Source of the DNA: JAHFTW01 sp038046785
Lineage (GTDB): Archaea > Thermoplasmatota > E2 > JACPAO01 > JAHFTW01
Direction of reading: 5' to 3'
Length of the DNA: 64,000 nt
Assembly: GCA_038046785.1 (NCBI GenBank)
Contig: JBBSVM010000003.1
Location: 186,001-250,000 of the forward strand
Shown here: piece by piece, positions 7,956 to 15,656 of the stretch
How positions within the stretch are numbered: the stretch's first letter is position 1
Layout of the letters: every line of letters begins with the position of its first letter
Position numbers and translations under genes: made by a program
The notes under the pieces: generated by a model
Database searches by the model: none
The model's input: only the letters and a program-made list of their open reading frames with translations
What the model was told of the DNA's origin: nothing

Positions 7956-9320
7956 GTGACCAAACTCCTCGTCGTGGGCGGCAACGCGGCCGGCCTCAGC
8001 GCCGCAAGCAAAGCAAAGCGGCGCGCCCCCGAGCTGGAGGTCGAAGTGCTCGAGGCGGGCCACGACATCAGCTACTCCGCCTGCGGCATCCCCTACCTCG
8101 TGGAGGGGCAGGTGCAGGATCCATCCCAGTTGCTGGTCTTGTCCGAGGAGGCCGCCGCCGAGCGCGGCATCGCGGTGCGCACCCGCACCCGCGCCGTCGC
8201 CTTCAACCCCTACACGAAAGAGGTCACCTTCCAAGGCCCCGACGGGCGCGACTCCACGCACTACGACAAGCTGGTGCTCGCCACCGGCGCCTCGCCGCGC
8301 AACCCGTTCGCGGGCGGCGACTTGGAGGGGGTCTTCACCATCCGCCATGTCGGCGACGGCGTGCGGCTGATCCGCCACCTGCGCAACTCGGACACACGCC
8401 GCGTTGCAGTCATCGGCGGCGGCTACGTCGGCCTGGAGATGGCTTCCGCTTTCCTCGAACTGGAAGCTGAGGTCCACCTGCTCGCGCGCGGCGAACGACT
8501 GCTCTCGAGCCTCGACCCCGACATGACCGACGGCCTCGAAGACTGGATCACGGAGCAGGGCATCACGCTGCACCGCAACGCCAAAGTCAAAGGGTTCGCG
8601 CCCGGCGCTGACGGCAAACTCGCCCGCGTCGAAGCGGCCGAAGCGCTCGACGTGGACCTCGCCATCGTCGCCGTCGGCGTCGAGCCCAACACCGCGTTCG
8701 CCGTGAAAGCGGGCGTGCACGCAACGAAGACGGGCCACATCCTGGTGGATGACCAGATGAAGACCAACTTCCACGACGTCTGGGCGGCCGGCGACTGCGT
8801 TGCACCGCGCCACCTCATCACGGGGCGGCCGACAGCAATGGCGCTGGCGCTTCCCTCCAACCGCATGGGCAAGGTGGCCGGCGACAACGTGGCGGCCGGG
8901 CTCGGCTCCATCCCGCAATCATCGATGACCTTCCCCGGCGTTCTGGGTACGCAGATTACTCGCGTGCACGGCCTTGTCTTCGCACAAAGCGGCATCACCG
9001 AGACCCAAGCAAAGGGTGAGGGCATCGACGCCGTCTCGTTCCTCGTCGAATCGAAGAGCCGCGCCGCCTACATGCCGGGCGCCGGCGATATGGCGCTCAA
9101 ACTGGTGGCGGAGCAAGGGACCGGAAAACTCCTGGGCTGCCAAATCGCCGGCCCCGAGCACGCCGGACTGCGCATCAACGCCGCCGCCGTCGCGCTGCAG
9201 GCTGGCCTCACCGCCAAGAAGCTCGCCGAAGTGGAGACCTCCTACGCTCCGCCTTTCTCGCCCGTGTACGACCCGCTCATCGTTGCGGCGGCGGAACTCG
9301 CCAAGCTCGTTCGGCGCTGA
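7956..9320 (+). CDS. CoA-disulfide reductase / NADH oxidase-like flavoprotein
   Basis: A 454-residue pyridine nucleotide-disulfide oxidoreductase. It has an N-terminal FAD motif (LLVVGGNAAGLSAASKAKR), the single-cysteine active site ISYSACGIPYLVEG, a second dinucleotide motif VAVIGGGYVGLEMASAF, VWAAGDCV, and a C-terminal dimerisation domain ending with PPFSPVYDPL. The single redox cysteine in SxxxCGIP is characteristic of CoA-disulfide reductases, NADH oxidases and persulfide reductases. It probably serves thiol redox balance or oxygen defence. I chose the GTG at 7956; a four-codon ATG frame (7945-7959) overlaps this start. Confidence 0.88.
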   Translation: MTKLLVVGGNAAGLSAASKAKRRAPELEVEVLEAGHDISYSACGIPYLVEGQVQDPSQLLVLSEEAAAERGIAVRTRTRAVAFNPYTKEVTFQGPDGRDSTHYDKLVLATGASPRNPFAGGDLEGVFTIRHVGDGVRLIRHLRNSDTRRVAVIGGGYVGLEMASAFLELEAEVHLLARGERLLSSLDPDMTDGLEDWITEQGITLHRNAKVKGFAPGADGKLARVEAAEALDVDLAIVAVGVEPNTAFAVKAGVHATKTGHILVDDQMKTNFHDVWAAGDCVAPRHLITGRPTAMALALPSNRMGKVAGDNVAAGLGSIPQSSMTFPGVLGTQITRVHGLVFAQSGITETQAKGEGIDAVSFLVESKSRAAYMPGAGDMALKLVAEQGTGKLLGCQIAGPEHAGLRINAAAVALQAGLTAKKLAEVETSYAPPFSPVYDPLIVAAAELAKLVRR

Positions 9321-9362
9321 ACCGGCCGCTCCCCTCTTGTAGCGGGCAACCGTCCCGCGGAT

Positions 9363-10826
9363 GTGGACTGGACCGAGCGCCATCGCCCCAAGGGTCTTGC
9401 CGACCTGGTTGGCAACGGGCCCTCCGTGGCGCGGCTGCGCGAGTGGGCCGCGTCGTGGCGCGGCGGAGTTCCGGCCCGCCGGGCGTTGATTCTCGCTGGC
9501 CCCCCGGGCACCGGCAAGACCAGCGCCGCGCTCGCGCTTGCCGCCGACATGGGCTGGTCGGTCATCGAGCTCAACGCCTCCGATGCGCGCAACGCGACGG
9601 CCATCCAGAAAGTCGCTCTCGCCGGCGCCGTCCACCAGACCTTCGGCTCCGACGGTTCCTTCCACGCCACCGGCTCCGATGGTGGCCGCAAGCTCATCAT
9701 CCTCGATGAAGCGGACAATCTGACGGAGCGCGCCGGCGCCGAGGGCAAGGACTCCGATGGAACCGACCTCTCGGACAAAGGCGGAAAAGGCGCCATCCTG
9801 GAGACCATCCGCGCGACACGGCAGCCGGTCATCCTCATCGTCAACGACCTCTACGCCCTCGAGAAGGGCTCCGGCGCCGCGCTCAAGTCGCTTGCCGAGG
9901 TCGTCAAATTCAGCAAGGTGCAGGCGCGCAGCATGACGCCCGCCCTCGCCCGCATCGCCCACGCCGAGGGGCTGGTCGCCGACCGCGAAGCGCTTGAACA
10001 AATCGCAGTCTCGGCCGAGGGCGACCTGCGCGCAGCCGTGCGCGACCTGCAGGCGCATGGTGCCGGGCGCACCCACCTCAAGCTCGCCGACCTGAAGGGG
10101 CTCGGAACGCGCGACACCGAGACCAGCCTCTTCGACCTGGTGCGGCACGTGCTCAAGGGGCGCTCCATCGAGCAGCTGCGCAAAGAGACCTTCCAGACCG
10201 ACGCAACGCCGGACGACCTTGTTCTCTGGATCGACGAGAACCTGCCCAAGGAGTACCGCGACCCGAAGGACTTGGTGGCGGGCACCTATGCTCTCTCCCG
10301 TGCCGACCAGTTCCTCGGCCGCACCCGCCGCACGCAGGACTATGCGCTCTGGGGCTACGCCTCGGAAATGGCGACCCTCGGCGTCATGGCGGCGCGCAGC
10401 CGGGAGTACCGCGACTTCGTCCCGTTCGGCTTCCCGCAGTGGCTCAGCAAGATGGGGCGCACGAAGGGCGTGCGACAAGCGAAGGACGAGCTCTCCACCC
10501 GGCTTGGCCGCCTCACGCACATGAGCCGCCGCAAGGCGCGCCAGGAGCAAGTCGAGACCGTCGCAACCCTGTTCCGGCTGGACCGCGAATTCGCCGTCGC
10601 GATGACCCGCGAACTGGAATTGGAGGACGAGGAGGTTCTGCTGCTTCTCGGAACCGACGGAACCGCCGCCAACCTCAAGGCGATTCGTGCCGCGAGTTCG
10701 CCGCCGGAAGCAGACGAGAAGCCGGCCAAAGTCGGCAAAGCAAAGGCGGTTGCGGTGGAAGCAGAGCCAGCCGAGGAGAAGCCGAAAAAACCGACGCCGA
10801 AAGCGGGGCAGAAAGCGCTGTTCTGA
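9363..10826 (+). CDS. rfcL: Replication factor C large subunit
   Basis: The 487-residue clamp-loader large subunit, which loads the PCNA sliding clamp at primer-template junctions together with RFC small subunit (not in the window). The GTG start gives MDWTERHRPKGLADLVGN. Walker A GPPGTGKT is at residues 46-53, Walker B LDEAD at about 114-118, and an ATPase lid and collar follow. The C-terminal 50 residues are Lys/Ala/Pro-rich and end GQKALF. That is consistent with the PCNA-interacting (PIP-like) motif at the extreme C terminus of archaeal RFC-L proteins. Confidence 0.95.
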   Translation: MDWTERHRPKGLADLVGNGPSVARLREWAASWRGGVPARRALILAGPPGTGKTSAALALAADMGWSVIELNASDARNATAIQKVALAGAVHQTFGSDGSFHATGSDGGRKLIILDEADNLTERAGAEGKDSDGTDLSDKGGKGAILETIRATRQPVILIVNDLYALEKGSGAALKSLAEVVKFSKVQARSMTPALARIAHAEGLVADREALEQIAVSAEGDLRAAVRDLQAHGAGRTHLKLADLKGLGTRDTETSLFDLVRHVLKGRSIEQLRKETFQTDATPDDLVLWIDENLPKEYRDPKDLVAGTYALSRADQFLGRTRRTQDYALWGYASEMATLGVMAARSREYRDFVPFGFPQWLSKMGRTKGVRQAKDELSTRLGRLTHMSRRKARQEQVETVATLFRLDREFAVAMTRELELEDEEVLLLLGTDGTAANLKAIRAASSPPEADEKPAKVGKAKAVAVEAEPAEEKPKKPTPKAGQKALF

Positions 10827-10829
10827 ACG

Positions 10830-11444
10830 TCACTCCGATGCCGTGACGTTGAGCGCGATGGGACCGGAGACGGGATGGTACGACGCAAGTTGGCCTTCGA
10901 GGCGCGCCTGGCGGTCAATCGGAACGGGGAAGGCCAGCGTTGTGCTTTCGGGCTGGACCTCGAGGCGCATCGCCTGCTCGTTCGGTTCCAGGAAAAATTC
11001 GCCCGCCATGTGCTGCGGCGAAGCACCTGCCACACCCGCCACGTGGCGCGTCATCTGGCAGGGGTATTCCTTGGAGTTGTTCTGGTTCACGCAGGTTCCC
11101 AGCCGCAGCGCGTAGAGGTTGACGCGAAGCTCCTGGCCCGATTGGCCCTGCCACGACAGCGTCGCGTCGATGCGCCAGAACACCGCCTCCGGGTCGCTTG
11201 CCTCCACCGTCCAGACCGGATCACCGAAAAAGGCGGGCGCTGCCTTGCAAGCAATCTTGTTTGTGTTGCAGTCCAACACGCCGAGGCCGAACGCGTCCAC
11301 GCGGTCGAGCACGGTGACGGTTGGCTCGACGCGATAGGCCACGGCGGTGATGCCATCGTCGCGCGGCGGCTCGGCGGGCAGGGCGGGGGGTGCAGCACAG
11401 CCCGCCAAGAGCAGAAGGGCCGCCACCATGCCTGCGCCACGCAC
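10830..11444 (-). CDS. Lipoprotein of unknown function
   Basis: A 204-residue protein with a lipobox, MRGAGMVAALLLLAGC. The mature part is beta-rich with four more cysteines, probably in two pairs (DCNTNKIAC and TCVNQNNSKEYPC). AVFWRIDATLSWQ and ELRVNLYALRL resemble a matching stretch in the lipoprotein at 63178-63804, so the two may be paralogues. Its stop lies three bases from the end of rfcL on the opposite strand. It is presumably surface-anchored. Confidence 0.7.
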   Translation of the reverse strand: MRGAGMVAALLLLAGCAAPPALPAEPPRDDGITAVAYRVEPTVTVLDRVDAFGLGVLDCNTNKIACKAAPAFFGDPVWTVEASDPEAVFWRIDATLSWQGQSGQELRVNLYALRLGTCVNQNNSKEYPCQMTRHVAGVAGASPQHMAGEFFLEPNEQAMRLEVQPESTTLAFPVPIDRQARLEGQLASYHPVSGPIALNVTASE

Positions 11445-11504
11445 AGCGGGCCATCCGAGGCGCCGCTTATGGTGCTTGCTGTCGGGTGGCTTGAATGTCG
11501 AGGC

Positions 11505-11804
11505 TTACAGGCGCTGGCGGGCCCAGCGGAAAAACAGGAAACCGGAGAGGATGACGAAGACCCCGAGAAGGACGAACAGACCGAGGAGCCAACCCGGAAT
11601 GGGCGGACTCTCGCTGGTGAGGCCCGGGATGTGCATGGAGGATTTGTTGGCGCTGGCGGAGGACGCGGAGGAGGTGTCGCTCGAACTTGGCGCCGTGGAT
11701 TGCGCCGCAGCGGATGCGAGGAAGGCAACGGCGAGGAGCGCTCCGGCCAACAGGGCGGTCGGTCGAGACAACGCACAGCGACCGGGGTTGTCGTTCTTGA
11801 GCAC
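11505..11804 (-). CDS. Small secreted or membrane protein with C-terminal anchor
   Basis: 99 residues: a signal-like segment at 15-35 ending ASAAAQS, a Ser/Thr/Ala-rich stalk (STAPSSSDTSSASSASANKSS), then IPGWLLGLFVLLGVFVILSGFLFF as a transmembrane anchor followed by a basic RWARQRL tail. The architecture of signal, glycosylatable stalk and C-terminal anchor is that of a small archaeal surface protein. No enzyme domain is present. It lies just upstream of the minus-strand lipoprotein gene and could be co-transcribed with it. Confidence 0.6.
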   Translation of the reverse strand: MLKNDNPGRCALSRPTALLAGALLAVAFLASAAAQSTAPSSSDTSSASSASANKSSMHIPGLTSESPPIPGWLLGLFVLLGVFVILSGFLFFRWARQRL

Positions 11805-11903
11805 GGCAGGAGAAACCTTATGCGACCGTGCCCCCGAGGAGAGCGGTTGCGCGACTGCCGGCCGGGCCTTCGTCGCTGTTCGCGCTCCCCGTCCGAGGCG
11901 AGG

Positions 11904-11910
11904 CTTATAT
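11904..11910 (+). promoter_or_regulatory. TATA box of the S17e gene
   Basis: CTTATAT is centred about 39 bases before the S17e ATG. A transcript starting 26 bases downstream would leave a short leader containing GGTGA just before the ATG, which could act as a ribosome binding site. Confidence 0.55.
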
Positions 11911-11945
11911 CCACCCTGTTCTCACGAAGTCCAACCGGTGACGGA

Positions 11946-12179
11946 ATGGGCAACATTCGCCAGACCTACATCAAGCGCGTCGCGATCGACCTCGTGAAGA
12001 AGTACAACGACCAATTCACGGCCGACTTCGACCACAACAAGAAGGTCGTGGCGCAGCTCACCGACGTGAAGACCACCGTCTTCCGCAACCGCATCGCCGG
12101 CTACGTCACCACCTACCGGAAGAACTGGGAGGCCGCCACCGTCGAGGCCGCCGCCGAGTCCTCCGCCCCCGCCGCATAA
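11946..12179 (+). CDS. rps17e: Ribosomal protein S17e
   Basis: A 77-residue small-subunit ribosomal protein found only in archaea and eukaryotes. The N terminus MGNIRQTYIKRVAIDLVKKY, FTADFDHNKKVVAQLTDV and the C-terminal RNRIAGYVTTYRK are the family's conserved blocks. An acidic/alanine tail (AESSAPAA) follows. The ATG at 11946 is supported by the upstream GGTGA and TATA box. It is transcribed alone and followed by a T-rich terminator-like tract. Confidence 0.95.
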   Translation: MGNIRQTYIKRVAIDLVKKYNDQFTADFDHNKKVVAQLTDVKTTVFRNRIAGYVTTYRKNWEAATVEAAAESSAPAA

Positions 12180-12201
12180 CGCGGCTTCTCAGACCCTCCA
12201 T

Positions 12202-12232
12202 CTTTTCTTCTCCAACCTTTTTTTGGGTTTCT
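12202..12232 (+). terminator. T-rich transcription terminator after S17e
   Basis: Two pyrimidine tracts, TCTTTTCTTCTCC and a run of seven T at about 12218-12224, begin about 22 bases after the S17e stop in otherwise GC-rich DNA. Archaeal RNA polymerase terminates at such T-stretches without needing a hairpin, and none is evident here. Confidence 0.55.
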
Positions 12233-12296
12233 GTGCCGATTCGCAGCACGCGTCTTCAGGAAAATCTCATACTCGTTTTTGGCTCCTAACTCACGT

Positions 12297-12304
12297 TTGA
12301 TATT
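12297..12304 (+). promoter_or_regulatory. TATA box of the riboflavin cluster
   Basis: TTGATATT is centred 26 bases before the GTG at 12327, the spacing expected for a leaderless transcript. This site favours 12327 as the ribB start over the upstream TTG (12279) or GTG (12309). Confidence 0.45.
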
Positions 12305-12326
12305 CCAGGTGGCCATCGGACGAGTC

Positions 12327-13046
12327 GTGAGCCCGCGTGCTGGACCCCACCCCGACGCTGTAGCCGCCCTCGCCCGCGGCGAGGTTGTCCTCCTGTACGA
12401 CGCCGACGGGCGCGAAGGGGAGACCGACCTTGTCGTCGCCTCGCAGTTCGCGACCCCGGAGCGCATCCGGACTCTGCGCAGCGACGGCGGCGGTCTGCTC
12501 TGCACGACGGTGGCCCCCGAGCATCACACAAAACTCGGCTTGCCGTTTGCCGCCGATCTCCTCTCCGGCATGAGCGCCGCGCATCCGGTCCTGGCGCACA
12601 TGAAAGCGAACGACCTGCGCTACGATCCGTCGAAGTCCAGCTTCGGTATCACCATCAACCACCGCAAGACCTTCACCGGCATCCCGGACGCCGACCGCAG
12701 CCTCACCATCACCGAGTTGGCGCGGTTCCTGGACGGTGTCCCGTCGAAGACCGCCCACGCGGCGCAGGCTGAATTCGGCGCGACGTTCCGCACGCCGGGC
12801 CACGTCATCCTCCTCAACGGACACCCCGACGGCCTCGCCAAACGGCAGGGCCACACCGAACTCTCGCTGGAGCTGGCGCGCCAAGCGGGCCTCGTCCCCT
12901 CCACCTCGATTTGCGAGATGCTCGACCCGCGCACCGGGCGCGCTCTCTCGAAGGCGGATGCGCAGGTGTACGCCAAGGCACACGGGCTGGTCTTTTTGAC
13001 CGGCGCCGACGTCGTCGCAGCGTGGAAGGCGACCGTTCCGGCGTGA
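12327..13046 (+). CDS. ribB: 3,4-dihydroxy-2-butanone 4-phosphate synthase
   Basis: Converts ribulose 5-phosphate to the four-carbon precursor of the lumazine ring plus formate. Family motifs are LARGEVVLLYDADGREGETD (acidic metal-binding loop), LRSDGGGLLCTT, FGITINHRKTFTGIPDADRS, TPGHVILL and RQGHTELSLELARQAG. From the GTG at 12327 it has 239 residues. It opens a cluster ribB-ribL-ribC-ribH, all on the plus strand, and overlaps ribL by four bases (GTGA). No GTP cyclohydrolase II domain is fused, as is usual in archaea. Confidence 0.93.
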   Translation: MSPRAGPHPDAVAALARGEVVLLYDADGREGETDLVVASQFATPERIRTLRSDGGGLLCTTVAPEHHTKLGLPFAADLLSGMSAAHPVLAHMKANDLRYDPSKSSFGITINHRKTFTGIPDADRSLTITELARFLDGVPSKTAHAAQAEFGATFRTPGHVILLNGHPDGLAKRQGHTELSLELARQAGLVPSTSICEMLDPRTGRALSKADAQVYAKAHGLVFLTGADVVAAWKATVPA

Positions 13047-13522
13047 AGGGGTCCGCGCGCCCGCACATCCGGGTCATGACGACCGGCGTCTTCGACCTGC
13101 TCCACCCCGGCCACATCGCCATGCTGGAAGCGGCCAAACGGCTCGGCGACGAACTGGTCGTCGTCATCGCCCGCGATGCCAGCGCCGCGCGCGAGAAACA
13201 CGCCCCCATCACACCGGAAGAGCACCGCCGCCACATGGTGGGCGCTCTCAAACCGGTGGACCGCGCCGTCCTTGGCCACCACGGCGACTACTACCGCATC
13301 GTCGAGGAGTTGCGCCCCGACATCGTCGCCCTCGGCTTCGACCAGGCCTACGACGAGGCCAAGGTGGCGGCCGCCTGTGCTGAGCGCGGCGTGCCCTGCA
13401 AGGTGGTCCGCCTCCCCCATTTCGTCGGCGACCTCGACGGCACCCGCAAAATCATCGAAAAAGTGGCGGAACGGGCGGCGGCGGAGAGCCTCTACTCGAA
13501 GACGCAGTCCGGCAAGGTTTAG
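13043..13522 (+). CDS. ribL: FAD synthase (RibL, cytidylyltransferase family)
   Basis: 159 residues of the archaeal nucleotidyltransferase family that adenylates FMN to FAD. It has the TTGVFDLLHPGHIAML signature with HPGH at residues 21-24, RDASAAREKHAPITPEEHR, and the late LGFDQAYDE block. The GTG start overlaps the ribB stop, implying translational coupling. Placement between ribB and ribC supports FAD synthesis rather than glycerol-3-phosphate cytidylyltransferase activity, which has a similar fold. Confidence 0.9.
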   Translation: MKGSARPHIRVMTTGVFDLLHPGHIAMLEAAKRLGDELVVVIARDASAAREKHAPITPEEHRRHMVGALKPVDRAVLGHHGDYYRIVEELRPDIVALGFDQAYDEAKVAAACAERGVPCKVVRLPHFVGDLDGTRKIIEKVAERAAAESLYSKTQSGKV

Positions 13523-13545
13523 CCACCCCTTCCACTGGCTGGCGC

Positions 13546-14184
13546 ATGGGATTCATGTGGAAGCCGCCCGAGGAGCAGCCCAACCCCGGCGTCCGCACCG
13601 TGACCGCCCGCTCGATTGAGCGCCGCCTCGGCTACGAGGTCCTCTCGACCAAACCAACCCAGAGCGCAGCCGTGACGCCTGCCCTGGAGCCCAGCCACGC
13701 CCCCGTGTACGGCGTCGTGGACACCACCTTCAGCACCGTCAACATGGGCGCGGTCGCCGTCCGCACCTTGTCGGGACTCGGCTTGCCCAACTCGCGCATC
13801 ATCCGCCGCACCGTCCCCGGCTTCAAGGATCTCGCCGTCGCGGCGCAGCGCCTCGTCGAGGAAGGGTGCGACATCGTCGTCGCCTGCGGCATGGTGGGCG
13901 CCGAGCCCATCGACAAGCAGTGCGGCCACGAGGCGAGCCTCGCCATCGCCCAGGCACAGCTCATGACCTCGACGCACATCCTCGAAGTGTTCGTCCACAT
14001 GGACGAGGCGAAGGACGACGCCCAGCTCATCCAAGTGACCGAAAACCGCGTCAGCGAACACGCGCTCAACGCCTACTGGATCCTCGAGAAGCCCGACGAG
14101 CTGGTGAAGCGCGCCGGGACCGGGCAGCGCCAGGGTTTTGCTGACGTCGGTCCAGCTGACCCGAAGCGTTCCGCAGGACGCTGA
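13546..14184 (+). CDS. ribC: Archaeal riboflavin synthase, with N-terminal extension
   Basis: The core (from about residue 55) has YGVVDTTFSTVNMGAVAVRTL, RRTVPGFKDLAVAAQRL, GMVGAEPIDKQCGHEASLA and HMDEAKDDAQL. That matches the archaeal riboflavin synthase, which is related to lumazine synthase rather than to bacterial RibE; it dismutates lumazine to riboflavin. Typical length is about 155 residues; from the ATG at 13546 this protein has 212. The first 53 residues (KPPEEQPNPGVRTV and so on) look disordered. A GTG at 13705 would give the normal length, so the extension is uncertain. Confidence 0.88.
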   Translation: MGFMWKPPEEQPNPGVRTVTARSIERRLGYEVLSTKPTQSAAVTPALEPSHAPVYGVVDTTFSTVNMGAVAVRTLSGLGLPNSRIIRRTVPGFKDLAVAAQRLVEEGCDIVVACGMVGAEPIDKQCGHEASLAIAQAQLMTSTHILEVFVHMDEAKDDAQLIQVTENRVSEHALNAYWILEKPDELVKRAGTGQRQGFADVGPADPKRSAGR

Positions 14185-14213
14185 TTCGTTCGGCGGCTGC
14201 ACGCCGACCGCCT

Positions 14214-14273
14214 ATCCACCGATTGCGCCGATTTCGCTGAACCCTCGGTCCGGAATCGGCGAAATCGGTGGAT
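14214..14273. repeat. Inverted repeat of 9-nt units (hairpin) between ribC and ribH
   Basis: Arms at 14214-14236 and 14251-14273 match at 21 of 23 positions around a 14-base loop. Each arm is made of 9-base units of the type CACCGATTN/CGCCGATTN. It starts 29 bases after the ribC stop. The same unit structure occurs at 19184-19724 (around the GxxExxY gene) and at 60527-60599. It is probably a non-coding repeat element. A role as a regulatory hairpin between the rib genes is possible. Confidence 0.6.
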
Positions 14274-14333
14274 GGGACCGGGGTGGGGACGCTTCACAAA
14301 AGATTCAAGCCTTGACCGGCTCCAGAAGCTGGG

Positions 14334-15596
14334 ATGCCGTTGGATCGCAAGGAGGTGGAGCGCATGCTCAAGTCGGGCTCTCCCGACGCCCGCGCTGGTG
14401 CTCCCAAGGTGGAATCCACGGACGAGTTTGAGACCTACACGGCGCCTCCCCGCGTGGACGCCCAAGGCCGCTCCCTCTCCGGTCCAAGCCGCGGCCTGGG
14501 CGCCGCCGGCCATCAGTTCCCTCCCAAAGATCCGACGGCGCCGACGCCGCCGCTGACGAAGGCCAACATGGCCAAAGGCATCGGCGTCCCCGAGATTCCC
14601 CGCCCCGCGCCGGGTGCCGCACCTGCCAGCTGGCCGGTCCCCAATCTCCCCGGTCAACCCGCAAAGCCGGTTCCCCCCGCCGAGCACCGAGTGGACCGCC
14701 CCATCCCGCCCCCCTCCGAAATCGTGGATGACACCGGCCTCTTCGAAGTGTACCAGCGCCCCGGCCTCGACCAGGCACCTCGCACCGGACGCGGCCTCCG
14801 GAGCGAGCCCCCGCCCGGACCCAAAGCGGCCGACATTCTCGCCCGCATGCCGGAGCCGCAGGCCGAGGTCGTGACGCCGAAGCGATTCGCTCTCTTCGAA
14901 CCCCCCAGCCGTGCCCGCCCCAGCGAGCAGGACGAGGTTGCAGCCCACCTTGATGCCCTCGCCGACATCGCCGCCACCACCGCCTCCGTGGAAGGGGCCG
15001 TGATGAGCCACAGCGTCGAGAACGGACCCATTCGCACCGTCATCCACCACGACAAGTCGGGCCTGCGCGATGTTCCCCCCACACCCTCGGCTCCGCCCGC
15101 CTCCCCCGCTCCGGCCGCGCCCGTTGCCGCCGCCGTCTCGCAGCCGCACCTTCCCACCGCCCCGCCCGTGCGCGCTGCGGCAACCGGCCCCGGCCTGCGC
15201 GTCGGCGTCGTGCAGGCCACCTTCAACCTCGCCATCACAGAAGGCATGCTGGCTTCGGCCCGACGCGAGTTGACCCGCCTCGACGCCACCCTGGCAGCCC
15301 ACGTCCAGGTCCCGGGCGCGTTCGACACGCCGCTCGCCGCGCAGACCCTCTTGGCGCGCGACGACATCGACGCCGTCGTTGTCATCGGCTGCATCATCCA
15401 AGGCGAGACCGGCCACGACGAGCTCATCGCGCACGCCACCGCCGCCACCCTCCAGACGCTCGCGCTGCGCTTCGAGAAACCGGTCGGCCTCGCCATCACC
15501 GGACCCCGCATGACGGAAGTGCAGGCGTGGGCCCGCCTGGAAGCCGGTGCGTTTGCGGTGGCGAGCGTTGTGGAACAAGCTCAACTCCTGGCGTGA
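14334..15596 (+). CDS. ribH: 6,7-dimethyl-8-ribityllumazine synthase with a 286-residue disordered N-terminal extension
   Basis: Residues from about 287 to the end form a complete lumazine synthase: LRVGVVQATFNLAITEGML, VQVPGAFDTPLAAQTLL, VVIGCIIQGETGHDELIAHA and the C-terminal RLEAGAFAVASVV. It makes the lumazine intermediate from the ribB product. Normal family members have 135-160 residues; this one has 420. The first 286 are Pro/Ala/Ser-rich with spaced short conserved-looking pieces (DRKEVERMLKSG, DEFETYTAPPRV, DTGLFEVYQRPG, KRFALFEPPSR) and no known domain. An in-frame ATG at 15003 is an alternative start but would leave a long unexplained open frame upstream. Confidence 0.88.
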   Translation: MPLDRKEVERMLKSGSPDARAGAPKVESTDEFETYTAPPRVDAQGRSLSGPSRGLGAAGHQFPPKDPTAPTPPLTKANMAKGIGVPEIPRPAPGAAPASWPVPNLPGQPAKPVPPAEHRVDRPIPPPSEIVDDTGLFEVYQRPGLDQAPRTGRGLRSEPPPGPKAADILARMPEPQAEVVTPKRFALFEPPSRARPSEQDEVAAHLDALADIAATTASVEGAVMSHSVENGPIRTVIHHDKSGLRDVPPTPSAPPASPAPAAPVAAAVSQPHLPTAPPVRAAATGPGLRVGVVQATFNLAITEGMLASARRELTRLDATLAAHVQVPGAFDTPLAAQTLLARDDIDAVVVIGCIIQGETGHDELIAHATAATLQTLALRFEKPVGLAITGPRMTEVQAWARLEAGAFAVASVVEQAQLLA

Positions 15597-15656
15597 CCTT
15601 TCCCTCTGAGCCACAAGGCTCAAGTTCTCGGGGAAATGGTGCTCTTTGGTTGTCGT

